A DNA stretch of 28,770 nucleotides from a virus: positions 1 to 28,770 of the IMG/VR virus record IMGVR_UViG_3300009183_000283; one strand, written 5' to 3'. The notes under the pieces are model-generated. The model made no database searches. It saw only the letters and a program-made list of their open reading frames with translations, and was not told where the DNA came from. Shown piece by piece: positions 5,994 through 13,492 of the stretch. Position numbers and translations under genes: made by a program. Each line of letters starts with the position of its first letter. Position 1 is the first letter of the stretch.

Positions 5994-7321
5994 TTTAGGG
6001 ACTCTAACAGGGCTTCTTGTAAATTTATTTTGCCGTCTAGTACTTTGACTACTTGCTGATCAATACTATTAGACACCGTTAGATGGTGTATAATAACCGG
6101 TTTTTCTTGCCCTTGGCGGTAAATCCGTGCGTTGGCTTGGATGTAGTTCTCAGAGCTCCACGGGAGGTCAAACCACACCGTTTGTGCTGTGTCACCAACG
6201 TTGCACTGAAGATTGAGCCCGATACCCCCCGACTGGGGATGGGCAAGGAGCATACGAATCTCGCCGCGACGCCACGCTTCGATGTTGTCATCGTCCAAGA
6301 CCACAGCCTGCGGGAACTGAAGACGTAGTCTTTGGAGTGAATGCTTGAAATGGTAGAAGACCAGTGTGGGAGACGAAGATTCTTCCATGATCGACTCAAG
6401 GAATTCCAATTTGCTACGGTGTATCTCTTTTGTTTCTCCATCCGCTGTGTAAACTGCACCCGAGGTGAGTTGCAATAGCTTGTTCGCCAATGTTGCTGCT
6501 GTTGGAGCTGTGATCTTTTCCCGCCCGATCTCAGTGACCATATCTTTTCTAAGTTGCTCATACTGGTTCCTTGCCTGTTTGTCTATTTCAATCTTGTGAT
6601 ATAGCGAAGTGCAGCTTGGTAGCTGCAAATAATCTTCAGCCTTAAGACTAAAACATATATCTTCAATCTTATCTTTAATAATCTGATCTGCATTTGGTTG
6701 TAGTTTCCATGAATAAATTACCCTTGTATGCCTGTTCATTTGGTCGGGTTGCATATACTTATCCCTAAATCGGGTTAATGATGTCTCTAAACGTTGTCCT
6801 AAGTCCAATATACCCACCTGTGACCAGAGATCAGCCATGCCCTGAGGGGTAGGTGTACCAGTGAGGATTAAACGCCGTGAGAACCCCTTTAAATGCTTCT
6901 TAAGTGCCTTAAAACGTTTAGTGCTTGGGTCTTTAAAACGAGAAGACTCATCTATTACTAAGTTAGTAAACACTAACTTAGGTGAAAGCTCACAAAGCCA
7001 TGCTACGTTCTCAAGGTTAATTAGGTAGATGTCCGCCTCAGCGGTCAATCCAACCATACGCTGGGTGGAGCTGCCAATTATCTTGCTCACTTTCATTTGG
7101 TGCAGGTGTTCCCACTTCTTCACCTCTGTGTCCCAGACTGTCTCCGCCACGCGTTTGGGTGCGATAATCAGAGTCTTCCCCTGAAACTGTTCTTTGATAA
7201 TGGTCAAGGTCGTAGCCGTCTTCCCTAGTCCCGGCGGAAGAAAAAGTCCCAAGTTCGGGATAGATTTCGCTTTCTCGATGAGCTCCTGTTGATACTGATG
7301 AAGCTGTATTCTTTTTAACAT
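5978..7321 (-). CDS. SNF2-like superfamily 2 DNA helicase
   Basis: A 447-residue ATPase. Motifs in order: I PPGLGKT (29-35), II DESS (124-127, in VIDESSRFKD), III LTGTP (153-157), a RecA-2 domain with AHPQSGGIGLNLQ and motif VI QANARIYRQGQ near residue 400. The family remodels or translocates on DNA; in phages it often accompanies VRR-NUC and HNH genes and probably helps replication or recombination. The first 284 bp are overlapped by the HNH reading frame. Its stop codon lies inside promoter d. Confidence 0.9.
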   Translation of the reverse strand: MLKRIQLHQYQQELIEKAKSIPNLGLFLPPGLGKTATTLTIIKEQFQGKTLIIAPKRVAETVWDTEVKKWEHLHQMKVSKIIGSSTQRMVGLTAEADIYLINLENVAWLCELSPKLVFTNLVIDESSRFKDPSTKRFKALKKHLKGFSRRLILTGTPTPQGMADLWSQVGILDLGQRLETSLTRFRDKYMQPDQMNRHTRVIYSWKLQPNADQIIKDKIEDICFSLKAEDYLQLPSCTSLYHKIEIDKQARNQYEQLRKDMVTEIGREKITAPTAATLANKLLQLTSGAVYTADGETKEIHRSKLEFLESIMEESSSPTLVFYHFKHSLQRLRLQFPQAVVLDDDNIEAWRRGEIRMLLAHPQSGGIGLNLQCNVGDTAQTVWFDLPWSSENYIQANARIYRQGQEKPVIIHHLTVSNSIDQQVVKVLDGKINLQEALLESLNFALL

Positions 7322-7760
7322 TTTTTACTATCGCTTTAAAAATAGGAAACATAATTTTTTCACCGTATTCTGCCATTGCACAATTTACAGCCCACAATAC
7401 TAAACGAGAATTTTCTGGAGTGTAATCCGGATTTTGAGAATCTTTTCTATCTACAGAAGGGGCGCATGGTTGTCTTGTAAAATTAGCTTTTCCTTCATAG
7501 TTAAAAGTAATTCCAGTTAACTCACAAACGCCAAGATTTAATCTTTCTTCAATCCATTCTCTGGTAATTGTCAACGCACCACCAGATAAATTGGCCCTTC
7601 TTTTACAACTAGAAAAAAGTCTAGAAGACTTTCCTTTTATAGAAGAAACATAATCCTTCATACATATTTTGCATTCGCTACGCCTTCCATCTTTTTTTGT
7701 TTTGTTTTTACTAAATTCGTTTATAGGTTTATGAGTATTACATTTATAGCATAGCTTCAC
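7038..7760 (-). CDS. HNH homing-type endonuclease with zinc ribbon
   Basis: GTG at 7760 is chosen: GAGGA lies 8 nt upstream and the first residues give a CxxC directly (MKLCYKCNTHKPINEFSKNK); an upstream in-frame ATG at 7820 lies inside the VRR-NUC gene. A second CxxC (SECKIC) completes a zinc ribbon. The HNH-like core is CELTGITF followed by APSVDRKDSQNPDYTPENSR and LVLWAVN, the phage free-standing endonuclease pattern. The family-like part ends near base 7321; the last 95 codons read an alternate frame of the helicase gene and look like non-selected sequence. Confidence 0.8.
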   Translation of the reverse strand: MKLCYKCNTHKPINEFSKNKTKKDGRRSECKICMKDYVSSIKGKSSRLFSSCKRRANLSGGALTITREWIEERLNLGVCELTGITFNYEGKANFTRQPCAPSVDRKDSQNPDYTPENSRLVLWAVNCAMAEYGEKIMFPIFKAIVKNVKKNTASSVSTGAHRESEIYPELGTFSSAGTREDGYDLDHYQRTVSGEDSDYRTQTRGGDSLGHRGEEVGTPAPNESEQDNWQLHPAYGWIDR

Positions 7761-8016
7761 GGATAAAGTCCTCAATGTCGTCGTAGCTTCTAAGAATGTG
7801 AACGGGAAATCCCTGTTCACCTATTTGATCAAACACTAGGATTTGTCTGGGTGACAGTACTCCTGTTTGCGTCTTGAGTTCCACTAAGTGACACTGATTG
7901 TTCAGAAACACTATTCGGTCCGGCACTCCCGACACTGAGCTGATCCACTTGAACGTCAGCCCCTCCATCTCTTTTACTCGTCTTATTAGGTATTTTTCTA
8001 TTTGCTTTTCGAGCAT
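7744..8016 (-). CDS. VRR-NUC domain nuclease
   Basis: A compact 90-residue protein with the VRR-NUC fold signature: GVPDRIVFLNNQCHLVELKT with D33, E46 and K48, and Q58 in SPRQ. Members of this PD-(D/E)XK group act as structure-specific endonucleases. AAGGA lies 5 nt before the ATG. The gene begins inside the metallopeptidase ORF (188 bp overlap, different frame) and ends 17 bp into the HNH gene. Next to the SNF2 helicase, as commonly found in phages. Confidence 0.88.
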   Translation of the reverse strand: MLEKQIEKYLIRRVKEMEGLTFKWISSVSGVPDRIVFLNNQCHLVELKTQTGVLSPRQILVFDQIGEQGFPVHILRSYDDIEDFIREAML

Positions 8017-8413
8017 ACTTTTCCTTTTCGTGCATGCAGATTTTAAATATCTGTCCTGCTAAATGGCCAGAGAGGTAGGCCCGTGTTTCATGTACAAAGT
8101 TATCCTCTTCACCTATATGCTCCGCAAGGTGATCCACAGCATGACTAACTTCATGAGCAATGGTATCAACCAGCTCACCAAGGTTATCGTTAACAAGAGA
8201 CATATCAAAAACCAAAATAATGATTGCATCTTTTCCATCTCCAATGAGGTGGGTCTCCGCAATTCCGCAATCCAGTGCATTAGCTTTGAGTGTAACATCG
8301 TGGTCCTTTAGTATCTGTTGGAATACTTTATCATCAAAGCACAACTTCACAACATCAGGAAAGAACCCAACGTTGAGCTTGTAGTAGTTGTAGTTCTTTT
8401 TCTTCTTGACCAT
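7829..8413 (-). CDS. Phage metallopeptidase-like protein (HExxH)
   Basis: A 194-residue protein whose core is VDTIAHEVSHAVDHLAEHIG: the zinc motif HEVSH is at residues 87-91, and E109 in VHETRAYL is a candidate third ligand. Similar short HExxH proteins of unknown substrate occur in many phages. The last ~60 residues are Ser/Thr/Gln-rich and are encoded within the VRR-NUC gene in another frame. The start shares one base with the stop of the upstream gene (TAATG). Confidence 0.78.
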   Translation of the reverse strand: MVKKKKNYNYYKLNVGFFPDVVKLCFDDKVFQQILKDHDVTLKANALDCGIAETHLIGDGKDAIIILVFDMSLVNDNLGELVDTIAHEVSHAVDHLAEHIGEEDNFVHETRAYLSGHLAGQIFKICMHEKEKYARKANRKIPNKTSKRDGGADVQVDQLSVGSAGPNSVSEQSVSLSGTQDANRSTVTQTNPSV

Positions 8414-8640
8414 TAGTGTCTCGTATCTTTTGGCTTGTTGAGCTTTTCTACAATCTCCTGCTGCTCTTCTTCAGATAAATCTTCAAGGGCCATGGAGTCA
8501 GCTAGTATCTCTCCGGTCTCAACCATCTGCACTATGCCGCGCATCAGGGCGTTGAGCTCTTCTTGGGTAAAGGTGCCGTCGGCTAACAACTCGTCAGCCC
8601 AGCCCTCTTCAAACTCTACTGTTTTCTTTTTCTTAATCAT
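8413..8640 (-). CDS. Hypothetical acidic protein, 75 aa
   Basis: Starts MIKKKKTVEFEEGWADELLA with a short basic leader, then is strongly acidic and helical (EEEQQEIVEKLNK). No recognised domain. Couples PIG-L (ATGA overlap upstream) with the metallopeptidase (TAATG downstream). Confidence 0.68.
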   Translation of the reverse strand: MIKKKKTVEFEEGWADELLADGTFTQEELNALMRGIVQMVETGEILADSMALEDLSEEEQQEIVEKLNKPKDTRH

Positions 8641-9143
8641 TTCGTTTCTTCCTTGTAGTAAGACACGCCGGTGTTTGCGTGAATCAAAATTGATTCGTAA
8701 TGGCGTGGTAATTCTTTTAAAATAATATTAGTTGGATAAGACTTGTCATGTATATGCAATGAAAAGTAAACCTTTGGTACATTAAAATCTTTTACTGCAT
8801 TATGCACAACAACATGGTGTGGATGACCATACTCACCTTCTTCATTATGCGTCAATATAAAATCATAGTTAACCGCTACATTACGAATAGCTTTGATGGC
8901 TTCGTCTTCGCACCATGTCTTTAAACTAAATGAACCTAAGTCACGACCATGATCTTTAAACCCTAAGAACTTTGTGCTGATCTTACGGCGGCGCCAGTAT
9001 CTTGCTATCTCACGGGCCCGTTTGTTCCACCAATGGTGTGTCAGATAGACAATGCTCCAATCATAATCAGGATGGGCTTCCATGTAGGCGCTGGCAAAGA
9101 TTACGCAGTCATCGGGGTGAGCAACGGCGACAAGAGCTTTCAT
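8637..9143 (-). CDS. PIG-L family (LmbE-like) N-deacetylase
   Basis: A 168-residue protein with the zinc motif AHPDD at residues 8-12 near the N-terminus (MKALVAVAHPDD) and the second motif GEYGHPHHVVVHNAV with HPHH. These are the metal-binding and catalytic elements of PIG-L deacetylases, which remove N-acetyl groups from sugars such as N-acetylglucosaminyl lipids or thiol precursors. In a phage it could modify surface glycan, a nucleotide-linked sugar or a hypermodified base; the substrate cannot be read from sequence. TAATG-coupled to a 39-aa gene upstream. Confidence 0.88.
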   Translation of the reverse strand: MKALVAVAHPDDCVIFASAYMEAHPDYDWSIVYLTHHWWNKRAREIARYWRRRKISTKFLGFKDHGRDLGSFSLKTWCEDEAIKAIRNVAVNYDFILTHNEEGEYGHPHHVVVHNAVKDFNVPKVYFSLHIHDKSYPTNIILKELPRHYESILIHANTGVSYYKEETK

Positions 9144-9262
9144 TATGCGTTCCTATGGTATGCGTCATGGGGGTTATTAAGCATTGATTTAATAAGTTCT
9201 TCTGTATTAAAGAAGTATTGAATAACTTTCGTGCCGTCGTGTTGGTAAATGGTAAAGCTCAT
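9143..9262 (-). CDS. Small hypothetical protein, 39 aa
   Basis: Translates as MSFTIYQHDGTKVIQYFFNT followed by a short helix and ends HRNA. Its stop overlaps the PIG-L start (TAATG) and its start overlaps the preceding 21-codon ORF (ATGA); the double coupling supports it as a real gene. Function unknown. Confidence 0.55.
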   Translation of the reverse strand: MSFTIYQHDGTKVIQYFFNTEELIKSMLNNPHDAYHRNA

Positions 9263-9324
9263 TTTTTTAATGCTTTCAAGATTTCTTTTAGTAGTCTAAG
9301 AACTTCATCCTCGTATGCTGTCAT
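9259..9324 (-). CDS. Micro-ORF, 21 aa
   Basis: MTAYEDEVLRLLKEILKALK then K: an amphipathic helix. It starts inside the end of the coiled-coil gene and its TGA overlaps the next ATG. It could be a translation-coupling peptide or chance; low confidence. Confidence 0.35.
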   Translation of the reverse strand: MTAYEDEVLRLLKEILKALKK

Positions 9325-9640
9325 TTTTCTCTTTCCAATATTGGTGGTACTCTTTAAGTAACAAACGCATGTCTGCTTTCAACAAATCTATTTCAGCTTG
9401 GGCTAACTTTTTACCAGCTTCAACACCGCCAGCGTGTGCTTCTGCTTCCCAAAGGCTTGCTTTTTCTCTCATATACTCAATGCGTGCTTTCAACGCCTCT
9501 ATTTCAGCTTGTTGCTGGCGTAGCATGGTAGCAGACTTCATTTTTGTCCAAATATCAGTATCGTAATCTTCGTGGTTGCACTCGCCCCATGATACTAAGC
9601 AACACTTTTCTAATTTATCAGCTAATTCATTTGCGTTCAT
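9305..9640 (-). CDS. Coiled-coil phage protein, 111 aa
   Basis: N-terminal ELADKLEKCCLVSWGECNHE, then two long heptad-rich segments (AEIEALKARIEYMREKASLW and AEIDLLKADMRLLLKEYHQY) separated by a Gly-rich joint. Predicted coiled coil from about residue 42 to the end. Common pattern of accessory phage proteins without known function. Overlaps the 53-aa gene by 14 bp. Confidence 0.7.
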   Translation of the reverse strand: MNANELADKLEKCCLVSWGECNHEDYDTDIWTKMKSATMLRQQQAEIEALKARIEYMREKASLWEAEAHAGGVEAGKKLAQAEIDLLKADMRLLLKEYHQYWKEKNDSIRG

Positions 9641-9788
9641 TTTTAATTGCCTCCTCGACCTGTTTGAGTATCTTGTCCGCTAACGGGTTTGGCTTTTTGA
9701 AGATGGCATTCCAGTTAGCCTCAAACTGCTCCTTGGGTATAGTGAGTGGGCGTTGCTGGTCGCCCTTACCGCCGTCACGTTGATTCAT
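9627..9788 (-). CDS. Small protein, 53 aa
   Basis: Starts MNQRDGGKGDQQRPLTIPKE and contains FEANWNAIFKK; such GKGDxxRP starts recur in phage small proteins of unknown function. Its ATG overlaps the TGA/TAG region of the upstream membrane-protein gene by 4 bp and its end overlaps the coiled-coil gene, consistent with a coupled operon. Confidence 0.62.
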   Translation of the reverse strand: MNQRDGGKGDQQRPLTIPKEQFEANWNAIFKKPNPLADKILKQVEEAIKNERK

Positions 9789-9997
9789 TGAATAGCCCTC
9801 ACCTGACTAACTGGATACCATTCGCCTTGAACCTTGGTGTAACAAGTCTGTGCCACCATTTTAATTTCACGCCCTGTTGCCTCGTTGTATTTATTGCACT
9901 GGTATTCGTTTGAAGAGACCATAAGCATGCCGAGTCCTCCAAAAATAACTACAAGCACCGCAATCGAGCAAACAATTATTTTTAGTCCGTCGTTCAT
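9785..9997 (-). CDS. Small single-pass membrane protein, 70 aa
   Basis: Start at 9997 is preferred over upstream in-frame ATGs because it gives an ATGA overlap with the previous gene and has AAGGA 7 nt upstream. Translation begins MNDGLKIIVCSIAVLVVIFG, a clear transmembrane helix (about 6-26), followed by an outside domain with two cysteines. The neighbour at 9994 has a similar layout, and both end in an aromatic-basic segment (QGEWYPVSQVRA here, SGRWIRTCG there), so they may be related. Confidence 0.62.
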   Translation of the reverse strand: MNDGLKIIVCSIAVLVVIFGGLGMLMVSSNEYQCNKYNEATGREIKMVAQTCYTKVQGEWYPVSQVRAIQ

Positions 9998-10176
9998 CCG
10001 CATGTCCTTATCCATCGACCGCTTGCTTTTTGCATAACACAGCCACCAATTACTTGGTTTTGTTCGTACGGCTCTTTAACGCACTCTTTTGTTTCGGCAA
10101 CGGGTTGCGTCATGGGAAAATTAACTGATATAGCAAGAGCTAAAAACAATCCGAATATGATGAAGTTCTTAATCAT
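9994..10176 (-). CDS. Small exported or membrane-anchored protein, 60 aa
   Basis: MIKNFIIFGLFLALAISVNF is a signal or anchor sequence, followed by a short domain with three cysteines (KECVKEP, GGCVMQ, RTCG). ATGA overlap with the preceding gene. Similar in layout to its downstream neighbour; role unknown. Confidence 0.62.
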   Translation of the reverse strand: MIKNFIIFGLFLALAISVNFPMTQPVAETKECVKEPYEQNQVIGGCVMQKASGRWIRTCG

Positions 10177-10385
10177 TTTGTTTTCTTCTTTCCATCAATG
10201 TCAGATAGATAGTCTTCTAAACGCTTGATGCGCTTAGATTCAAAGTCTACCTGCGCCGTGTAGTACTCGGTGTGCGTCTTTGCCGCTAAGAATGCCTTGC
10301 GTGACTCTTCTAATTCCTTGCGGGCAATCTCAGTAGAGTCCGGTGCACCTAAGTATCTGTTGTAAATGTTTTTAATAAATTTCAT
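10173..10385 (-). CDS. Hypothetical helical protein, 70 aa
   Basis: Begins MKFIKNIYNRYLGAPDSTEI followed by a long charged helix (ARKELEESRKAFLAAKTHTE) and basic end. Predicted coiled coil or helical bundle. Its ATG overlaps the stop of the upstream 56-aa gene (TAATG) and its end overlaps the next gene. Confidence 0.66.
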   Translation of the reverse strand: MKFIKNIYNRYLGAPDSTEIARKELEESRKAFLAAKTHTEYYTAQVDFESKRIKRLEDYLSDIDGKKKTK

Positions 10386-10555
10386 TAGTGGTCCATCCCG
10401 TGATATTTTTCAAGCAGTTTATCGGCCAACTCAAGGGCGCGGTCGGTTGCCACGTCGTCCCATGTCTTATCTTTGATTTCAAACTTCCAATCACCTGCAC
10501 ACATGCCCTGCAAGATTGCTGTAGCTACACGCAAACGTATTGGGTTATTCATCAT
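10385..10555 (-). CDS. Small protein, 56 aa
   Basis: Translates MMNNPIRLRVATAILQGMCA, then DWKFEIKDKTWDDVATDRAL and a helical end. AAGGAA precedes the first of two adjacent ATGs. Similar small proteins with a Trp-Asp-Asp-x-Ala helix occur in other phages. Too short to name. Confidence 0.62.
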   Translation of the reverse strand: MMNNPIRLRVATAILQGMCAGDWKFEIKDKTWDDVATDRALELADKLLEKYHGMDH

Positions 10556-10697
10556 TTTTTTGTTCCTTGTAATTCATTGCAAAGTCGGCGTACTGCCACA
10601 TCTGTTCTGCCGTTGATGTTGGTGATTCGCCGCGGGCCACTAAGCCCATTAAAGCAAATGCTGCGTACATCATACGCTCATCATCTTTATCCATCAT
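10545..10697 (-). CDS. Small protein, 50 aa
   Basis: Translates MMDKDDERMMYAAFALMGLV and then TSTAEQMWQYADFAMNYKEQ. Its ATG overlaps the stop of the primase-helicase gene (TAATG), so its translation depends on ribosomes leaving that gene. The end overlaps the 56-aa gene by 11 bp. Function unknown. Confidence 0.62.
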   Translation of the reverse strand: MMDKDDERMMYAAFALMGLVARGESPTSTAEQMWQYADFAMNYKEQKNDE

Positions 10698-13006
10698 TAA
10701 AATACTCCTTCATTAAGTGTTTCGACACTGTCCAAATACTTTTGGGCCTTATTATTAAGTTTCACACCCATATAAACTTGAATGCGCTCCCCGTCAACCA
10801 TAATCTGTTCAGACTTTACATATCTTTCCTGAGTTGCCGCTAAAAACCTGCGCTTAAATGCCTGCTCGGTTCCGGGGCTCATTGACTTCCTAAGTGCCCA
10901 GTGCTTCCAACATGTAAACACGTCCTCTTTACGAGCATAAATTTTTGCATCAAACTCTAGTGCGTCATTAGAAAAAGGTTTGATTGGATTACCTAACTCT
11001 TCCATCAAATCCAAATACTCTTTGCCTGAAGATGGCTGTAAGAAATGGCCGCCGCGTATCAGTCTACGCTTTAAGCCTTCTACAGCCCAGTTAAAAATGC
11101 CGCTGAGTTCTTGGTCTAACTTGTGAGATAGATCGGTGTCCTCATTGTCAAAGAATGATTTTGTCATCTTAAACACAATCATGCGGCCTGTTAAAGCGTT
11201 TGAGTTTTCAGTTAACTGCAGAACCTCGTTTGAATAGATGACTATTCGCGTTGGGAGGTAGCCGTTCCAGCTTTCTTTGTTTTTTCTGTTGACAGTAATA
11301 GTATCTCCACCAACAATACGCAAAAGCTGAGACACAACAGCGCTACGGTTACGTTCAGGCGCCCGAGCATCAGTGAAAGAAGCGAGCAACTTGCCAAGCC
11401 AAGGTTGAAGACCGAATGTATCACAGAGCTCTCCTAGTTCTGGTGCCACCGTATTGTGCTGACCTAACAGCGACACTAGCACCTTGTTAATGGTTCCCTT
11501 ACCGGAACGGCGTGGGCCAATCAGGTTAAAGAATTTTTGTTGACGTGTGTCGCCAGAGATGATGTACCCCATCATTTCCTGCAGCGCATCTTTTGACTCT
11601 TGGTCATCGGGCCAGATGTCATTTAAGAATTTCATCCATGTTGGACATTGGGCTGACGGGTCATACGCAAATGGCAAACTATTTGGTGTAAAAAATCCTA
11701 GTGAGTGTGGTAACAAGATAGAGTCCTCAAGGTGAAAAATACCGTTCATTAAACTAATTAGCTTAGAGGCTGCCGGCTTAACGCTGGCGTAACCTTCTAA
11801 CCAAATTGGTGGCTTTGTGTTTGGGTGGTTTGCCAAGTGCACGACCGACTTAATTGCGTCGATCGCGGCACTTACGCTGGCAGGTGATGGGTTAAACGGC
11901 GCTAACGATCCCTGCTTGGCAGGCTTTTGGCACTTGTCTAAGAACGCATATACCTTGGCGCGAATGGTTGCCTCTTCAATCACCTCGTAGTGTGTGCCAA
12001 CGTAAATAAAGAAGTCATCGGCGTAATGCACAAGCGAGTAACCCTCCTCACTGGTGTAGTGGCTATCTAAAAATATCCGTGCGTGGTTCATTGCACCCGA
12101 GTCCAGCACGATTTCTCCTCGGGCGAGCGCCTCCTTTCTTACTTGCGCGTTCGCCATAAAAATTAACGAGCGTAGGGTGGCACCTGATCCCTTAAATGTT
12201 CCCCACTTGTAGTCACATGAGTATTCGCCTGTGGTGGCGTACTCACTGCTTTGTGAGCTCCACCTATCCCAGCACTCAAGTGCCTCTACGTCGGCGTGGA
12301 ACTGGTGGTGCAATATCTGACCGATTCTAAGCCACTCGTTGTAACCGCAGTCTGGGTTTAGTCTTGAGAGCAGCTCGGTCTCCACTTTGGTAATGTCCCA
12401 GCCCTCTAGTGGGGCCACGTAGTCACCAAACGCGTCGCCTGTCCTGCGCATAGTGCGCTCAGGTATGACGCTGGTAAGGTCTTGGGGGGCAACGGGCACG
12501 CTACCTGACAGGTGATGACCAGTCACTGTAAAATAACGCCCCGTCGCATAAGCCTCGAACCCAATCGAGTGATCCGCGTGTGACGCGAAGTGCTCGGCTC
12601 GGGTAAAAATCTTTACGCCTGTGCCTGATGGAGACACCTCCATGTAGCCTTCAATACTAGAGGCTAATTGCTGCATTGCAGCATTTGTGAAACCGATGTG
12701 TTGGTCATAGCAGTCATCAAGGTCGACGCCTACTAGGTTATCTTCGTTTGTAAACACAAAGCCGATCCCCGCAAACTTCTCGGGGTTGGACTGGTAGGCA
12801 TCTTGGACGTTGATAAAGTCCGTCCACGTCTCTGGGTTGGTCGATGAGGCAGCTAGTCCATTGGTCTGTGATGGCACCTTGGCCCAAGTGGTCTGTTCGC
12901 CCTCACCCTTTTCAAGCAGGCGCCACAGCACCCACCTTGGTATTTTCTTTAGTTCAATCGGTATGCTGCCAAATTCTACTGGCAGGCATGTTGGTTTTGC
13001 GGTCAT
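10697..13006 (-). CDS. Prim-pol primase / D5-type SF3 helicase
   Basis: A 769-residue replication protein. The N-terminal prim-pol domain shows the metal motif VGVDLDDC (about 92-99), SPSGTGVKI (125-133) and RYFTVTGHH (about 157-165). A PriCT-like segment (GYNEWLRIGQILHHQF) follows near 221. The C-terminal P4/D5 helicase has Walker A GPRRSGKGT (497-505), Walker B region LLASFTDARAP (540-550) and sensor-like VIYSNEVL. It should prime and unwind DNA at the replication fork. Promoter e lies 16 nt before the ATG with AAGGAAG as ribosome binding site. Confidence 0.9.
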   Translation of the reverse strand: MTAKPTCLPVEFGSIPIELKKIPRWVLWRLLEKGEGEQTTWAKVPSQTNGLAASSTNPETWTDFINVQDAYQSNPEKFAGIGFVFTNEDNLVGVDLDDCYDQHIGFTNAAMQQLASSIEGYMEVSPSGTGVKIFTRAEHFASHADHSIGFEAYATGRYFTVTGHHLSGSVPVAPQDLTSVIPERTMRRTGDAFGDYVAPLEGWDITKVETELLSRLNPDCGYNEWLRIGQILHHQFHADVEALECWDRWSSQSSEYATTGEYSCDYKWGTFKGSGATLRSLIFMANAQVRKEALARGEIVLDSGAMNHARIFLDSHYTSEEGYSLVHYADDFFIYVGTHYEVIEEATIRAKVYAFLDKCQKPAKQGSLAPFNPSPASVSAAIDAIKSVVHLANHPNTKPPIWLEGYASVKPAASKLISLMNGIFHLEDSILLPHSLGFFTPNSLPFAYDPSAQCPTWMKFLNDIWPDDQESKDALQEMMGYIISGDTRQQKFFNLIGPRRSGKGTINKVLVSLLGQHNTVAPELGELCDTFGLQPWLGKLLASFTDARAPERNRSAVVSQLLRIVGGDTITVNRKNKESWNGYLPTRIVIYSNEVLQLTENSNALTGRMIVFKMTKSFFDNEDTDLSHKLDQELSGIFNWAVEGLKRRLIRGGHFLQPSSGKEYLDLMEELGNPIKPFSNDALEFDAKIYARKEDVFTCWKHWALRKSMSPGTEQAFKRRFLAATQERYVKSEQIMVDGERIQVYMGVKLNNKAQKYLDSVETLNEGVF

Positions 13007-13018
13007 ATCTTCCTTTCG

Positions 13019-13040
13019 TCTTGCCTACAATAATGCAAAA
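13019..13040 (-). promoter_or_regulatory. Phage promoter motif, copy e (primase-helicase)
   Basis: Minus strand reads TTTTGCATTATTGTAGGCAA then GA; invariant A at 13022. Activator-like dyad (13057-13073) is centred about 42 bp upstream. The 118-bp inverted-arm element lies immediately behind. Confidence 0.76.
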
Positions 13041-13056
13041 TCTAGGCGGTCTTCCA

Positions 13057-13073
13057 TTTCATATTGTGAGATA
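13057..13073 (-). promoter_or_regulatory. Putative activator/operator dyad upstream of the primase promoter
   Basis: TTTCATATTGTGAGATA, 15 of 17 bases identical to the site at 1121-1137, at the same distance (centre about -42) from the promoter's invariant A. Confidence 0.6.
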
Positions 13074-13190
13074 TTACTTGGGTTACTAGGGTTACTAGGC
13101 TTATTTACTCATTTCCATAAATAAATTTATTCTTTTTAAATATTTTAAAAATAGTAAAAAGGGTCTGTAACCCTAGTAACCCTAGTAATT
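13073..13190. repeat. Inverted-arm element 1 (118 bp)
   Basis: Left arm 13073-13095 and right arm 13167-13190 are inverted copies (22 of 23 match), each made of 9-mers TTACTTGGG/TTACTAGGG. The 71-bp spacer is AT-rich. The same structure occurs at 20780-20899 with a 72-bp spacer. Confidence 0.8.
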
Positions 13191-13193
13191 GCA

Positions 13194-13298
13194 CTATATT
13201 GGTGCAAAAATATAATAAATCATGTGCCCAAGAAAATACATCGCGGCAAATAGTAAAAATAAACGAAACATCTGGTCTGATTTTTGGTGGTTGGTCAT
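13194..13298 (-). CDS. Tiny membrane protein, 34 aa
   Basis: Translates MTNHQKSDQMFRLFLLFAAM and a hydrophobic end (FLGHMIYYIFAPI): one transmembrane helix. ATGA overlap with the preceding gene's stop. The last gene of the sigma-factor operon, ending directly at inverted-arm element 1. Confidence 0.55.
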   Translation of the reverse strand: MTNHQKSDQMFRLFLLFAAMYFLGHMIYYIFAPI

Positions 13299-13492
13299 TT
13301 TAGTACCTCATAGTCCTTATTGCGTACAAAGTTATAAGCCCACTTGCGGAAGGCTTCACGGTTTTCACTGGTTTGCTCATCGGCTGGGTCCCACTGGGCA
13401 TCAATAATATGGTCCCCGCTCATGTCATGAAATTCAATTCGTAGCATGTCGCCATCTTTATCATATACATCCATTGGTATTGCTCTTTTCAT
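13295..13492 (-). CDS. Hypothetical protein, 65 aa
   Basis: Begins MKRAIPMDVYDKDGDMLRIE; mixed strand/helix, with REAFRKWAYNFVRNKDYEVL at the end. No domain recognised. 4-bp overlaps on both sides place it in the operon with the sigma factor. Confidence 0.66.
   Translation of the reverse strand: MKRAIPMDVYDKDGDMLRIEFHDMSGDHIIDAQWDPADEQTSENREAFRKWAYNFVRNKDYEVLK

Noticed and set aside
7761-7820. Upstream in-frame start for the HNH gene at 7820
   Set aside because: It lies inside VRR-NUC and has no ribosome binding site; GTG at 7760 has GAGGA 8 nt upstream and starts at the zinc ribbon.
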